Shown in pieces: positions 1 through 10,627 of a stretch of DNA of 64,000 nucleotides. The translations under genes were made by a program, and so were the position numbers. The notes under the pieces were generated by a model. That model made no database searches and was not told where the DNA came from. It saw nothing but the letters and a program-made list of their open reading frames with translations. The stretch is taken from assembly GCF_026914185.1 (NCBI RefSeq), contig NC_070571.1, positions 3,162,001-3,226,000 on the forward strand, written 5' to 3'. The DNA is from Puccinia triticina (lineage: Eukaryota > Basidiomycota > Pucciniomycetes > Pucciniales > Pucciniaceae). The first letter of the stretch is position 1; every line of letters begins with the position of its first letter.

Positions 1-783
1 CCAATCTTTTATAGGAGGAAGTAATTTATTTATAGCAGCATTATCCATAGTTCTGAAGCTATTAGCGTAACGTGGACCATTATTGGGCGGTGAACCATTA
101 TTACGCCCTGTAGGTAGTTCTCCTTCAGTTTGATTCCTAGATGTATTATCTTGAGCTTTGTGTGGAGCAGAATCACGCATAAAAGGATTATTAAATTTAT
201 GAGTGTATTGTTCAGTTTTTGGAGTAAATACAGGTTCAGATTTCTCAGCAAGAGCTTTTTCTGTATTTAACTTGAATTGTTTCAATTCAGTTTGAACTTG
301 ATCAACTTGTTTGTGCATTGCTTCAGCTAAATTCTCTACATTATTCATACGGGATCCTTGTTGTATCAAGAGATCTTTGATATCATCCAAAGTATCTGCA
401 TTTTTCTTTTGATTTATGATAATATCTTGTTTCAATGAAGATATTACATAGTCAGAATGAGATGATATCATAGATTCAACTTTGCTCAACAATTCATACG
501 AAGAATCTTTTCCATTTTCCTTAATACTTAGTGATATTTTATTTACAATACCATCAGTATTAGTAGATATTTTCTTAAGATCCTCAGTTTCTCTGAGTAA
601 TCTTTTAAATATCTCCAAATGTTGGGGTTGGAACTCGATGGGCAAAGGTTTTTCAATACAATTTAATATCTCAGAAGAATTAGTATTAAATTCTTTTTTA
701 AGATCAGATAACAATGAATCAAACTTATTTACAATAGTTTTTAAGTTAGACTCATTATTGGCATCTAAAGTGGAAATATTCAT
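1..783 (-). CDS. LTR-retrotransposon Gag ORF (ORFb), runs off left edge
   Basis: The minus frame stays open from about 840 to base 1, with a first ATG at 783 and no stop seen. It matches the Gag ORF at 52046-53862 along its length. Near base 1 it has the block FRTMDNAAINKLLPPIKDW, against YRTLDLAAINKLMPLVKDW in the other copy, which marks the start of the capsid-like region. The first ~200 residues are Asn/Lys/Glu-rich and probably coiled-coil, as expected for assembly of a retroelement Gag. The C-terminal capsid and zinc knuckle would lie outside the window. The frame is -1 relative to the upstream ORFa and overlaps its end. Element class (Ty3/Gypsy-like) is inferred from the Gag layout; no pol is visible here. 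Confidence 0.75.
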   Translation of the reverse strand, partial: MNISTLDANNESNLKTIVNKFDSLLSDLKKEFNTNSSEILNCIEKPLPIEFQPQHLEIFKRLLRETEDLKKISTNTDGIVNKISLSIKENGKDSSYELLSKVESMISSHSDYVISSLKQDIIINQKKNADTLDDIKDLLIQQGSRMNNVENLAEAMHKQVDQVQTELKQFKLNTEKALAEKSEPVFTPKTEQYTHKFNNPFMRDSAPHKAQDNTSRNQTEGELPTGRNNGSPPNNGPRYANSFRTMDNAAINKLLPPIKDW

Positions 784-830
784 ATTTACTACATCTAAAG
801 AATCTAGTAGAGTGGAAACAATACTATTAC

Positions 831-1872
831 TTAGTTTATGTTCTTGTACAAACCTTCTGCTATTTTGAGCATGTCCAAGACTTTCTTCCACTTGTGAGGA
901 TTCTCGAAGTTGACCGAAGTCGAGCTGCGGCGCTTGCCGAATCGTTCTTCCTTGGGCGGAGCTGGGAAGTATTTTTTCTTCTTGGTCCAAGGATTCCATC
1001 CTTTGACGAACGCTTCAATCTTGTCGTTTGGCATAAGCTTCTGGAGAGCTTTTTGACTCTCTTGCGCTTTGGTTAGGAGAGCTCAAAGGTTCGGGGTCGC
1101 TCCAAGTAATCCTTCCTCGAGACATCTCTTCCAAGTAGCAATGTGCTCTCTGACCAGGAGTACCGCTTTCTCCTTCTCCAAGGCTGAGGATGTTTCGGGC
1201 GCGGCTGGGAGCGCAGGAGTACTGTTCGTGATAGGGAGTGCTGGGGTAGCCGCCGAGGATGTGGACGGGGGTATGTCCAGATCCATCTCCGAATCCTTTG
1301 AGGTATCCTTCTCCGGGATCGGAGGTGGTGCGTCCTTTCGGTTCAAATGCTTGAACTTCATGTTCTTGATCCGTTCTTGGAGCATTTCTTCCTTGCGGTC
1401 TTGTTGGATTGGGGAGGAGTCCTCTGAGCTCGGGTTTGTTTGATCTGGTAGGCACATTCATATTTGATTAGTTATAGATTAGTAAAAAAAGTACTAAGAA
1501 TTTGAACTAACTTATAACCGGATCAATACTTTTCTCGATAGCAAGATCTGGTCCAGGAGTAGCACTGATATCACCGACGGCTGTGCGGATAGATTCGCTA
1601 TCAGAAGCCACTAACAGATAATATATAAGTCAGATGATTTTTCAAGATAAAGACACTTTTTAGAGTAACAATACTTACTTCTTCTAAGGCGCCTTTGTTC
1701 GCGGTGATAGGTTCTGTGGTTGCAAACAAGTTCGTTGATAGATAGTCTAGCTTCAATATCTTCTTGTTCGTGAAGATGCGCGTGGTAGACGGCTAATTGG
1801 ACCTGTTCTTCGCGAGTAAGTGACTCCCAAGCAGTAGGTACGTAATTGCGTTTGGCTTCTTCTTTGCGTAAC
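831..1872 (-). pseudogene. ORFa upstream of Gag in minus-strand LTR element, intron-containing, one nonsense codon
   Basis: Exons can be placed at 1872-1679, about 1612-1518 and 1457-831. The first contains SLTREEQVQLAVYHAHL, matching LTREEQLILASYHAHL at 50.7 kb. The last ends in SVNFENPHKWKKVLDM...YKNIN and a stop at 831-833, matching the plus-strand copy, which stops at the same place. An in-frame TGA at 1083-1085 stands where the other copy has CGA (Arg), so this copy is broken by a C-to-T change. The protein is rich in Pro, Lys and Glu. I recognise no domain. Because two diverged copies keep the same reading frame, introns and stop position, this looks like a genuine element-encoded protein preceding Gag. 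Function unknown. Confidence 0.65.
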
Positions 1873-2120
1873 CTGAGATATCAAAGATAATACGCTATTA
1901 GTTCGGTGTTTTCTTTTAAGTTCACTAGAAGAAAGAGATATAAAATATGATTCAATATTTTTGTATTATTTCGATAGAATTTTGGATAGATGAAAGATGG
2001 ATTGAAATAAGATTAAGAAATATTTTTGTTGGTTTAGTATTTTTCTTGAAAAAGAAAAGAGTATGATAAGGACCGAGTACGATAGTGAGTACGAGGATCG
2101 TTCCCGGCCAGACCCCCAGT

Positions 2121-2969
2121 TGTCAGCCTCGGTGATGCCAAGAACAGTGTTCTTCTAGCTACACCGGGTGATAATAGATAACTTTAGGGTTTTTGATAGA
2201 ATAGTTTTGTTTATTTATTTCAAAGAAATAAATATAAAGGAAAAAAAGGAGGGGCCCGACGTATCGGGGGTGGTTTGATCCCTCTGAGATTGGTTGCTGG
2301 GGCCTGATAACAGGTTTGGTTGTGTTCCCAGACTTACAGAAAGAAGAAACAAGGCAATAATGTGAAGGGTTATTACTTACTAATGATAACCTAACAATTA
2401 TCGCAACAATCTTCGAAGACGAGGACGGAGAATGATGCGTTTAGACAAACGAGTCTACTGAAAACTGTATTGATCGGGTTCTGATGAGAATTCGAGTCGA
2501 TAAAGTGGTCAGTGGTTTGTTTGATGTGTCTAAGCTGAGGAGGACGAAAAAGAGGACTGACCGACCTCTTTAAATAATCTTTTCGTCCTCCTTGGTCGTT
2601 GTATCTCTAGATATTTCAATGGGGAGGTCGATACCTGTCGGTTTATTATTTGCAAGCTCGAATGGGCCGGTTAGTTATTGATGTCAATTGGTTTATTGAA
2701 CTCGAACTCGGATGGGGCCTTTAGTTATCTGGAGAATTCCAGTTGGGGAAGACATCTTATTTCTCAGACACCGTTGGATAAGTGACACCTGTCACTTAAA
2801 TGTCATTGTCATGTAGCTCCCGCTGGGTGTAGTTTATTATTCACCTCACGCGCACGGGTGTAGTTTATTATTCACCCAGATTATACTCAAAGCTCTTTAA
2901 ACTATATATTTTTATGTATTTATTATATCTTTATATTATAAGTGACAGATCACATAGTTGTCTGTCACA
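2121..2969 (-). repeat. 5' LTR of the minus-strand LTR element, with adjacent primer-binding region
   Basis: Read on the minus strand, the repeat starts TGTGACAGAC and ends GGCTGACA, i.e. TG...CA ends. It is followed directly (2120 downwards) by ACTGGGGGTCTGGCCGGGAA. The same LTR end and primer-binding-like sequence recur on the plus strand at 48619-48645, supporting the boundary. AT-rich stretches near 2880-2940 could hold promoter elements. The matching 3' LTR would be left of the window, so target duplication cannot be checked. Confidence 0.65.
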
Positions 2970-3004
2970 AAAAATTCTAAATATTATTTATAATTATTTA
3001 TACA

Positions 3005-3290
3005 AGTGTTACGCTGGCTTGCGCTGCGTAGCCGGCTGACAGATATGCATCCACCTTGCCGGTTAGACCTTCCTTGCTGAGCTGGATACATATTTATCAA
3101 GCTTTCCGAGATGACTCATCCCTTGCCAAGATGGATACATGATATCCAGCTCGCTGAGAGGAGTCTTCTCAGAGAGCTGGATATGTGTATATCCAGCTTG
3201 GAGGGAGGTCTCACGGTGAGCTGGACACATCCAGCTCTCTTGGAGGATTCCTCTCATCAAGCTGGATGCATATTGTGTTTTGAATAAAGC
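3005..3290. repeat. Array of GAGCTGGATACATATCCAGCT-type hairpin units, left copy
   Basis: Repeated short near-palindromes (GCTGGATAC...ATATCCAGC) alternate with GAGAGGAGTC/GACTCCTC-like spacers. A second array of the same type lies at 5045-5290, so the two bracket a ~1.8-kb interval. Non-coding; no gene seen. Confidence 0.7.
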
Positions 3291-3719
3291 TTGGATTTTT
3301 TTCTCAGATTTTCTGGTTTTGTTATTTACTTAACTGTATTTTAAAATTCACACCAAGCTGTAGAAACCACACACAACTTTAAACCAAACCTTGATATTGA
3401 CTTCTACCCAGGATATCTTTGTGTAACAACCCAGCACTTGATTGGCTCTTCCCTGCCTGTCCCATATTTGCAGAGAAAAATAGCCAATGGTCATGGGCAG
3501 TGGATGATGGGGTCAAGAATAGTTTCAAAGCTGAAATCAGGTTGTGCAGGACCTTGTGCAGGTCCAATTTCCAGGAAAAATTTTCACTGCCAAAAACAGC
3601 AACCTGGGGGCTCTAGTTTGAACGCCCCCAAAGTGCAAAAAAATCCTGATCTTGCATCAGGAGTTTCCAACCTGGAGAATCTTTGGCAGAAATGTTTTGT
3701 CCGTAACGGGTTACCTCCC

Positions 3720-4625
3720 TGATTCCAGACTGGTCCTTCAGTGCGCACACACAACCCAATGACCAGTATGTACCGGTCATTGAGTGGGTGTGCAACTTAA
3801 TAATCATTTGATGATAGGTCTGTAATGGTCATCAAGTGTTGTGAGTACTCACTTTATGACCAGTAAAAACCTGACCAGACCGCCATTGAGTGACACAACA
3901 TACAGACCCAACTGGCCATTGAGTTCTAAAGCCCGCGCTGCACAGACTTCACAATCATTTCACAGAACCTTTCACATATTCCTCCTCCGCCGTACACATA
4001 GTTAGATCCTTTTTCCAAAACTAGCTTGACAGAGAACTTAGACGCCCCTTCTCTTTGCCAACGCTAGGCAAGCCATTATCTTCCTTCCTTCTTCCCGTTC
4101 TAGTTGTAGTAGCCACTGAAGAGAGAACTTGGACACCCCTTCTCTCTGCAAACACTAGTAATAAAGCCCCCAAACATTGGACATAGGACGTCTCTGGCCT
4201 TGTTGCCTGCTCCTTGTGCCCCTTTTGACAAAGCTCAGTTAAGGACTCAACAAAGTCCTTATACAAGTGTTGTGAGTACCACCCACTCAATGGCCAGTAC
4301 AGACCTGAGCAGCCATCAAATGTTGTGTCACTTGATGGCTGGTACAGAACCAACTGGCCATTGAGTGTTGCACTGTTGTATCACTCAATGGCCGGTACAA
4401 ACCTGACCGGCCTACAAGTGTTGTGTCACTCAATGGCCGGTACAAACCCGACTGGCCATTGAGTGTTGTGCCACTCAATGGCCGCCGGTACAGACCCAAC
4501 CGGCCATTGACTGTTGTGTCACTCAATGGCCAGTACAGACCCGACCGGCCATTGAGTGTTGTCTCACTTGATGGCCGGTATAGACCCAACTATCAAGTTG
4601 CGTACTTAATCACGGACCGGTTGAG
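3720..4625. repeat. Array of CAATGGCCGG / CCGGCCATTG hairpins, split by a small LTR
   Basis: Units of about 45 bp of the form CACTCAATGGCCGGT...ACCGGCCATTGAGTG repeat between 3720-3925 and 4266-4625. Each unit can fold on itself. A member of the ~310-bp LTR family sits in the middle. Apparent ORFs here are repeat translations, not genes. Confidence 0.75.
3925..4265 (+). repeat. Degenerate solo LTR of the ~310-bp LTR family (copy 1)
   Basis: It shares its layout with 17904-18213, 21615-21922 and 35508-35837. There are two imperfect copies of a ~35-bp GACAGAGAACTT...CTAG segment around a pyrimidine-rich spacer, then an end-hairpin GGACTC...GTCCTTATACA. The left end is decayed and only AGT is shared by both flanks. 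Confidence 0.5.
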
Positions 4626-4639
4626 TGGCTGGCTTAGTT

Positions 4640-5040
4640 GAAAACACCCGTGAGGGGGTGTTTCTGACCTTTTCCCTGCTCCTGGACCTGATCTCCTGGA
4701 GCCTTTTTCAAAGAAGGAAATCAGGTCCGCAGGGGAGGTTCCAGGTCCATTTTTTGCCTGATTCCTGGGACCTGCGCGACCTGATTTTCAACTTTGAAAC
4801 CCCCTAATGTGCTATGGTTCTGAATATGAACTTGAATTTTCTCTAGCCTAACTTCTAGACCCCTTACTGGAGGAACTTGGATTTGGGGGTGGATTTGGCC
4901 TTGGGCCTCATCTGAAATCTGTCAAGTGCACCTTATTAGAAGGACATGAAAATTATGGAGTTGAACTTGGTCAAAGAAACCAGAAAAATTGAGAAAATAT
5001 CCAACCTTTATTCAAAAAACTATACAAGGGGATTCCTCTC
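4640..5040. other. No gene recognised
   Basis: Non-coding sequence between repeat arrays. It includes a weak inverted repeat around GACCTGATCTCC/GGAAATCAGGTCC. Nothing else is supportable. Confidence 0.5.
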
Positions 5041-5044
5041 CCAC

Positions 5045-5290
5045 TCATTTGGAGGTCCCTTGGCGACTGTGAGCTGGATAGATATGCATATGTATCCAGC
5101 TCCCTGGGAGGAGTCCCCTTGGTGAGCTGGATACATACATATCCAGCTCACAGCCATAACTTCTCCCAGCAAGATAGATACTTATGTATCCATCTTGGAA
5201 AGGGATCAGTCCTCCCAGCAAGCTGGATATCCAGCAACATGAATCTAACCAGCTTGCTGGGAGGCCTTTGCCAAGCTGGATCTACCGGTT
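5045..5290. repeat. Array of GAGCTGGATACATATCCAGCT-type hairpins, right copy
   Basis: Same unit as at 3005-3290 with GGGAGGAGTCC spacers. The two arrays may be arms of one large element, but I could not define outer termini. Confidence 0.6.
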
Positions 5291-5324
5291 CAAGGCCCTG
5301 GATCCCCCCAGGGGGTGGGAGGTC

Positions 5325-5465
5325 CTTGTAGGTGGTACCCAGGTACTGCACCGCTTTCTGGCCAAAACCCAGTACCTGGTACCGCACCCGGCACCACTGT
5401 GCAGGTGCAAGGGTTACCCGCCAATTGGTAATAGGTACCCACTGTGGGTAACAAATGACTATCTC
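5325..5465. mobile_element. Probable hAT-type MITE end with GGTACC-rich subterminal repeats
   Basis: GGTACC-rich sequence ends in GACTATCTCTA at about 5465, similar to the GCCATCTCTA ends of the hAT elements in this window. No left terminus or target duplication could be matched. Confidence 0.4.
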
Positions 5466-5680
5466 TAGCTTAAATTCTGCATCACTTTCCAGTCTCATTC
5501 CAGCTTCAGATATTTACCTCAACCAATGAATGCTGTCCAAGTTATGCCCTTATCCAAGTTCAGATTGTGAAAGTGGGATTCTGCAGCAGGGCTGATGAGT
5601 AAAACAATTCATTTGAAAAAAGCCAGACTCCATAGAAAAAAATCACAGTTCTTGTGGTAAAAAAAAGTTTTTTCATATTT

Positions 5681-8600
5681 TTATTCACAGTTGATCCTTT
5701 CACTAAGCCTTGTAATTGAATATGAAAAAATGGTATGAAAGAATAAAGAAGATCTTTTTTTTGTTTCAGGATTCTGAAAGAAAAAGTAGAGCAAATCTGA
5801 CAATTTTTCAATCTTGATCCAGTCTTCAACTGTCATCCAAACCAAATCCAAGAATGATGCTTTTCCAACTTGATACTTTGGTCCCCCATTAGGTTTCTGA
5901 AAAACAACATAGGAGTTGTAGTTTTTTGCTGCTTTTTTTAGAAATTCAGAGTGACTGAATGTTTTTATCGCTTGATTTGTTTTTCCATTTTCTACTTTCA
6001 CAATGATTGATGTTATCATATCTACATAAAATAAAAACAACAGAAATTGCTCTTCAAGAAACTCTGTTACAATTTTTCCAGGCCTGCGGTTTAACTTGAG
6101 ATCTTCATACTCTATCCCAGTTTTTGCTTTGTAGAATTGGGACCAGGCTTTCTTGTGTGACAAGAATTCTTTGAATGCTTTCTTTGCCAAAACATCTTTT
6201 CTTTCCCAAAATGTTTTATGGGGTTTCAATCCAGATTCAATTCCTTTTTTACAGCCCCTGGTTTTTGCTTTTTTAAAATAATTTGCTGCTTTCTTTGGAT
6301 TGCTTATGTCAATTGTCAATATATTTGTTTGAACACTTTCAGAAATAATTTCAACTATTTTTTTGATCCTAAATTCATCAAGAGGGGATGGGTCATCAAT
6401 ATAAAAGGCCCATGGTTCAAATGTGAGTTTTCCAATCAATCTTTCAAAGTAATGGCTTTTGGACTGCAATTTAGGATGATAAAATTCTGAATTGATTTGA
6501 TTTGATGTATTTGGAAATTGGAAAGAGATTTCTTTTTCATATCTGTTTTTGTGATTTATTGGCAATGAACCTTGATCTCCATCTGCTGAGGTAAAATTGA
6601 TTAGCTGGGTTTCAAATTCTGGTTCATTTGTGTTGGGTTGAAAAGATTCCAAATTTATATCAGGATGCAAGAGCATTGTTTTTGAATAATATAAAGAACT
6701 ATCTTTTGAATTTATTGAACTATTCCATTCACTTAGCTGTGTAATGGAATACAGAAAAATTGAATGGAAAAAGAAGGAAGAGTTTTGTTTTGTGTCAGGA
6801 TTCTGGAAGAGAATGTGGAGTAAATCTGCTTGTTTTTCAATCTTGAGCCACTCTTCAATTGTTTCCCAAACCAAATTCAAGAATGATGCTGTTCCAAATT
6901 GAGACTTTGGCCCAACTTTGCTTTGTTGAACAATAACATATGATCTGTAGTTTTCTGCTGCCTTTTTTATAATTTCAGGATTGCTGAAAGTTTTTATTCC
7001 TTGATATGATTTTCCTTTTTCTACTTTCACAATTATTGATGTAATCATATCTACATACAGCAAAAACAAGAGAAATTGCTCCTCAGGAGACTCTGTTGCA
7101 AATTTCATGGACCCTCTCTTTAGGTTAAGATCTTGAAACAATATCCCAGTTTTTTCTTTGTATAAATTGACCCAAGCTTCCTTGTGTGATGAAAATGATT
7201 GGCATGCTTTCATTGTCAAATCATTTCTTCTATTCCACTGCGTTTGTGCTATTTCATGAGGTTCTAATTCAGATTGACTGATTTTTTTACATCCCCTGGT
7301 GCAAACTTTTTTGAAATGCTTGGATGCATTTTTTGGATCACTTATATCAATTTTCAATAGCTCTGGGTGAGCACTTTCATCAAATATTTCAACAATTTTC
7401 TTAATCCTATGTTTATCAAGAGGGGATGGCTTTTCAATATGAAAGACCTGCTTGTTAAAGATGAGTGCTATTATTGGTGATTTATATTGATGGCTATTGA
7501 AATTTAATGCAGGAAAATCAAAAATGATGTTCTTTGATGGATCTGAATGTGTTGAATAAGGGACAGAGATTTCTTTTTCAGTCCTATTGTTTTGATTCAG
7601 TGGAAGTAAACTTTTTTTTCTCTTTTCTGATGTAAAACTGCTTCTATGGGTCCCAAAAATGGGTTCACCTGTACTTGTTTCAGGTGGAATAGATTCGGAA
7701 TGAAAATCAGGCTGCAAGAGTGATGTTTTGGGGTGATCAAAATAGCTGCTTTTTTGATGCATCACACCATTCATTTCATGTCTTTCAGTCATTACCAAAG
7801 GGGTCTTCAATTTTTCCTCATATCCCATTTTTTCTTTGAGTGTTTTCACTTCAGAGCAGGCTGAAGCTTGATTCAAAGTAGCTGTTTTGAGTGAAGATGA
7901 TGATATGTCAAAATCAATGAACTTCCCTTGTGATATTTCCAATGCTCCCTCCAATTTTTCCCAAGAATCTAATATTCTAGCAATATCATCATGCTTTTCT
8001 GTGGACCATATATTCTCCAAAGTAGAATTAACAATGGTATTTTCATCAGTCCATACATCATTTTCTAATTGAATTGGTTGATGAGATGAATTGAGTGGTG
8101 CTTCCAGTTCATCCAAATTTAAATCTTTGGCTTGGAAAGGTGTTGCTTTTTCATCTATTTGATTGCAATCAGGTGAATGGCAGATTCTTCTTTTCTTTGT
8201 TGAGTAATTGGTTGGATAAGACACAGCCCCATGTTTTACATTTTCAACTGGTTTATTTTCAAAATGGTTCTCTGTTAAAAATTGATTTCCCTGAATATTA
8301 TTCAAAGGCTGAGCTCTTAGTTTTGTTGTGCCCAATTGTTCTTTGTTTGTTTTCACTTCCAGAGAAGGCTTTTTGATGGGATTTTGGACATGTATCAACA
8401 AAGAGGATGAGCTGCTCACATTTTTGTCCCTATCTTGTGATTTTTCAGAAGTGCCCTGAATTTTGTTCCCCAAATCCAGGATTGCATAACCACTGATATC
8501 ATGTTCAACAATGGAATGGGGTAAAAAATCTGGAAGAACGTAACTAGCTGTATGAGGTATTTCATAGAAATCAAATGTTCCTGGAGGAACATTGTGAGTG

Positions 8601-8767
8601 GAGCTAGATTTTTCTGTTTCAGTTTTTGCGGCTGGGATGTCAATGTTAGTTTGGCTAGGGGATGGATCTACCCTACCTAACATCTGATGCAAATCACCAT
8701 ACATTCCAACTGCGGTGCAAGCAGGAAAAATAAGCGCAAGAAAGCCAAGGAAAATGGGCCAAAACAT
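5681..8767 (-). CDS. Large candidate secreted protein with duplicated ~350-residue module
   Basis: Single exon, 1028 residues from the first in-frame ATG at 8767. The reading frame is open further upstream but without ATG. The N-terminus MFWPIFLGFLALIFPAC is a good signal peptide, so export is inferred. Residues ~25-335 are low-complexity and Ser/Glu/Asn-rich. Residues ~340-690 and ~690-1028 are two diverged copies of one module. Both contain SPLD-(K/E)-(H/F)-RIKKIVEI, TRGCKK, and a near-identical block around YVDMITSIIVKVE, then a short Trp-containing segment (VWETIEEW/VWMTVEDW). I recognise no enzyme family. AT-rich and lying among repeats, it resembles lineage-specific secreted proteins of plant-associated fungi; an effector role is only an inference. 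No stops or frameshifts interrupt it, which argues for a functional gene. Confidence 0.75.
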   Translation of the reverse strand: MFWPIFLGFLALIFPACTAVGMYGDLHQMLGRVDPSPSQTNIDIPAAKTETEKSSSTHNVPPGTFDFYEIPHTASYVLPDFLPHSIVEHDISGYAILDLGNKIQGTSEKSQDRDKNVSSSSSLLIHVQNPIKKPSLEVKTNKEQLGTTKLRAQPLNNIQGNQFLTENHFENKPVENVKHGAVSYPTNYSTKKRRICHSPDCNQIDEKATPFQAKDLNLDELEAPLNSSHQPIQLENDVWTDENTIVNSTLENIWSTEKHDDIARILDSWEKLEGALEISQGKFIDFDISSSSLKTATLNQASACSEVKTLKEKMGYEEKLKTPLVMTERHEMNGVMHQKSSYFDHPKTSLLQPDFHSESIPPETSTGEPIFGTHRSSFTSEKRKKSLLPLNQNNRTEKEISVPYSTHSDPSKNIIFDFPALNFNSHQYKSPIIALIFNKQVFHIEKPSPLDKHRIKKIVEIFDESAHPELLKIDISDPKNASKHFKKVCTRGCKKISQSELEPHEIAQTQWNRRNDLTMKACQSFSSHKEAWVNLYKEKTGILFQDLNLKRGSMKFATESPEEQFLLFLLYVDMITSIIVKVEKGKSYQGIKTFSNPEIIKKAAENYRSYVIVQQSKVGPKSQFGTASFLNLVWETIEEWLKIEKQADLLHILFQNPDTKQNSSFFFHSIFLYSITQLSEWNSSINSKDSSLYYSKTMLLHPDINLESFQPNTNEPEFETQLINFTSADGDQGSLPINHKNRYEKEISFQFPNTSNQINSEFYHPKLQSKSHYFERLIGKLTFEPWAFYIDDPSPLDEFRIKKIVEIISESVQTNILTIDISNPKKAANYFKKAKTRGCKKGIESGLKPHKTFWERKDVLAKKAFKEFLSHKKAWSQFYKAKTGIEYEDLKLNRRPGKIVTEFLEEQFLLFLFYVDMITSIIVKVENGKTNQAIKTFSHSEFLKKAAKNYNSYVVFQKPNGGPKYQVGKASFLDLVWMTVEDWIKIEKLSDLLYFFFQNPETKKRSSLFFHTIFSYSITRLSERINCE

Positions 8768-8769
8768 CT

Positions 8770-10065
8770 TTTTTTTTCTGTTGAAGATAAATCCAAGAGT
8801 CCGTGTAATTTTTGTGGTAATTAAGGCACAAACTGGTTGGAAAGATTTTAATTCTTTTTCAGTGAAGCAGGGAGACTTGAAATATACAATCAACTTCAAA
8901 TATGCCTCAATTTCAAAAAGCTATGTACATACAAAGCTCTTGATGCATAATTTTTCTGATTTCATGTGACTGTGTGACTTGGTCAGAATCCAGGCTTTAT
9001 CAACATGAAACTTGTTACAGTTTTTGGGCATATTTGTTCCACCAAGACAATGAAAAACCATGACACAAGGATACCCCCAAAATATTCAATCATCAATAAC
9101 TAGCAGATCTTTAATTGCAAGAGATCATGTACATAAATGGTCTTAAAATTGAAATCATAAATGCATAAGAATAAAATCATGAGTGACTTTGGCCAGGACA
9201 TGCTTACATGATCCCAGCCAAAAGCCATTTATGAAATTATGTTTATGAAGTTGGGATTTAATTTTGAATAGCACTATACAACATTCCTGTGACACCTTGT
9301 TTGTTAGGTAATGTGAGTGCATCTTTGGTTAGAATTCCTGTTTTTATGGATTGGTAACTTGTTCCAGTTTCAGGCCATGCTTTTCCTACTAAGACAATCA
9401 AAAACATTGGCAATGTAGCAGATCCTGAATTGAAAGAGCAGGGGTTTTAAACTGGAACTAATCAGAACCATCAAATTTGGGAGATTGGGGAACCAAAACC
9501 TTTCTTTCTGCCTGTTGGTTGGAAAATGGAATTCTGGTCCACAGGAGCTGATTTGGGAGTCCCATTTTTTTGAAATTGGAGGCTATTGAATTTGGTCCTG
9601 CATGTAGAAAAACCCAACTTTGAAACCTCCTCTGCAGCACTAGTAATCAGAACTCCAGAAGAAATTATAAGCCACTGGTATGATTTGATTCCTGATCTAA
9701 TCCTCATATTCTCTTTCTTTTTTCTTTTGATCAAAATTAGGACTTTATATTGGGTCCTCTTCAGTTATAGTACCAGAGCTTTTCCTTCTAGTAATACAAT
9801 CCTCACTGGATCCTGATCCCAGAACTTTGGTCCCAATGCTACCAGGTCAATCAATATTCCCGTTGGGTATGTAGCTGGGAAAACTTGATAAATGCACATA
9901 TGAAAACAAATCCACTGGAATGGAAAACTTACCAGAATAATACCCCTTTTCCTGCATTTGACCAGTTGGAGATTACCCCAGTTTTCCTCTTTACTTATTG
10001 GGGGAATTGAACCACTTTTGACTTTACCACAGTAGCCCAGTTCACGTTGGGGCATTTTAAGCAGA
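8770..10065. other. Intergenic, no gene recognised
   Basis: AT-rich non-coding sequence. No ORF with convincing composition, RNA gene or bounded element was found. Confidence 0.5.
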
Positions 10066-10331
10066 GGACTTCCTGTTGCCTAAATGGCTTGATTTAGAGG
10101 GGTCCGCTAAAGTTAAACCTTGCTCGCTGGTGAAACCTCAATCTCAACACCAGCCAGTAAAGTGGAGGACTTCCCGTCGGCTAAAATGCTTAATCTAGAG
10201 GGACGGGCTCAACTTTACTAGTCAAGTTTCACCAGCAAACAAGGTTTAGCAGGCCACTCTAAATCAAGCCATTTAGGCGACGGGAGTTTAGCCCGTCCGT
10301 CTAGATTAAGCATTTAGCCAACAGGAAGTCC
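10066..10331. mobile_element. Fold-back MITE with two interleaved inverted repeats
   Basis: Ends GGACTTCCTGTTG...CAACAGGAAGTCC. Two motifs, CTAAATGGCTTGATTTAGAG and AAATGCTTAATCTAGA, each occur in both orientations, so the 266-bp unit can fold almost completely. No target duplication was found. Confidence 0.6.
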
Positions 10332-10627
10332 ACCAGTCCCCTACTAAAAGTGCACTTGCTGGTCGATAAAATGGGGAGCATAAAATGGCCGTGATAATTG
10401 ATTTTTTAAGCTGAAAGGTTGTTAAGTGTGTCTTAGGTAAATAATTAAAAACTTGCCGGTCGAGGCCCAACTTGAACCGGGCTAATGAGTTCAACGAGGC
10501 AAAATGAGAATTTTGCGTAAGATCTTCGGTTGCCAATGGATAGGCTACATGTGATGTTTGGTGGTGTTTGTGGCAGGGCTCGGGATGAAGAGGGAGATGT
10601 CGTCATTTGGTGAAGTGTGAGTGCAGG

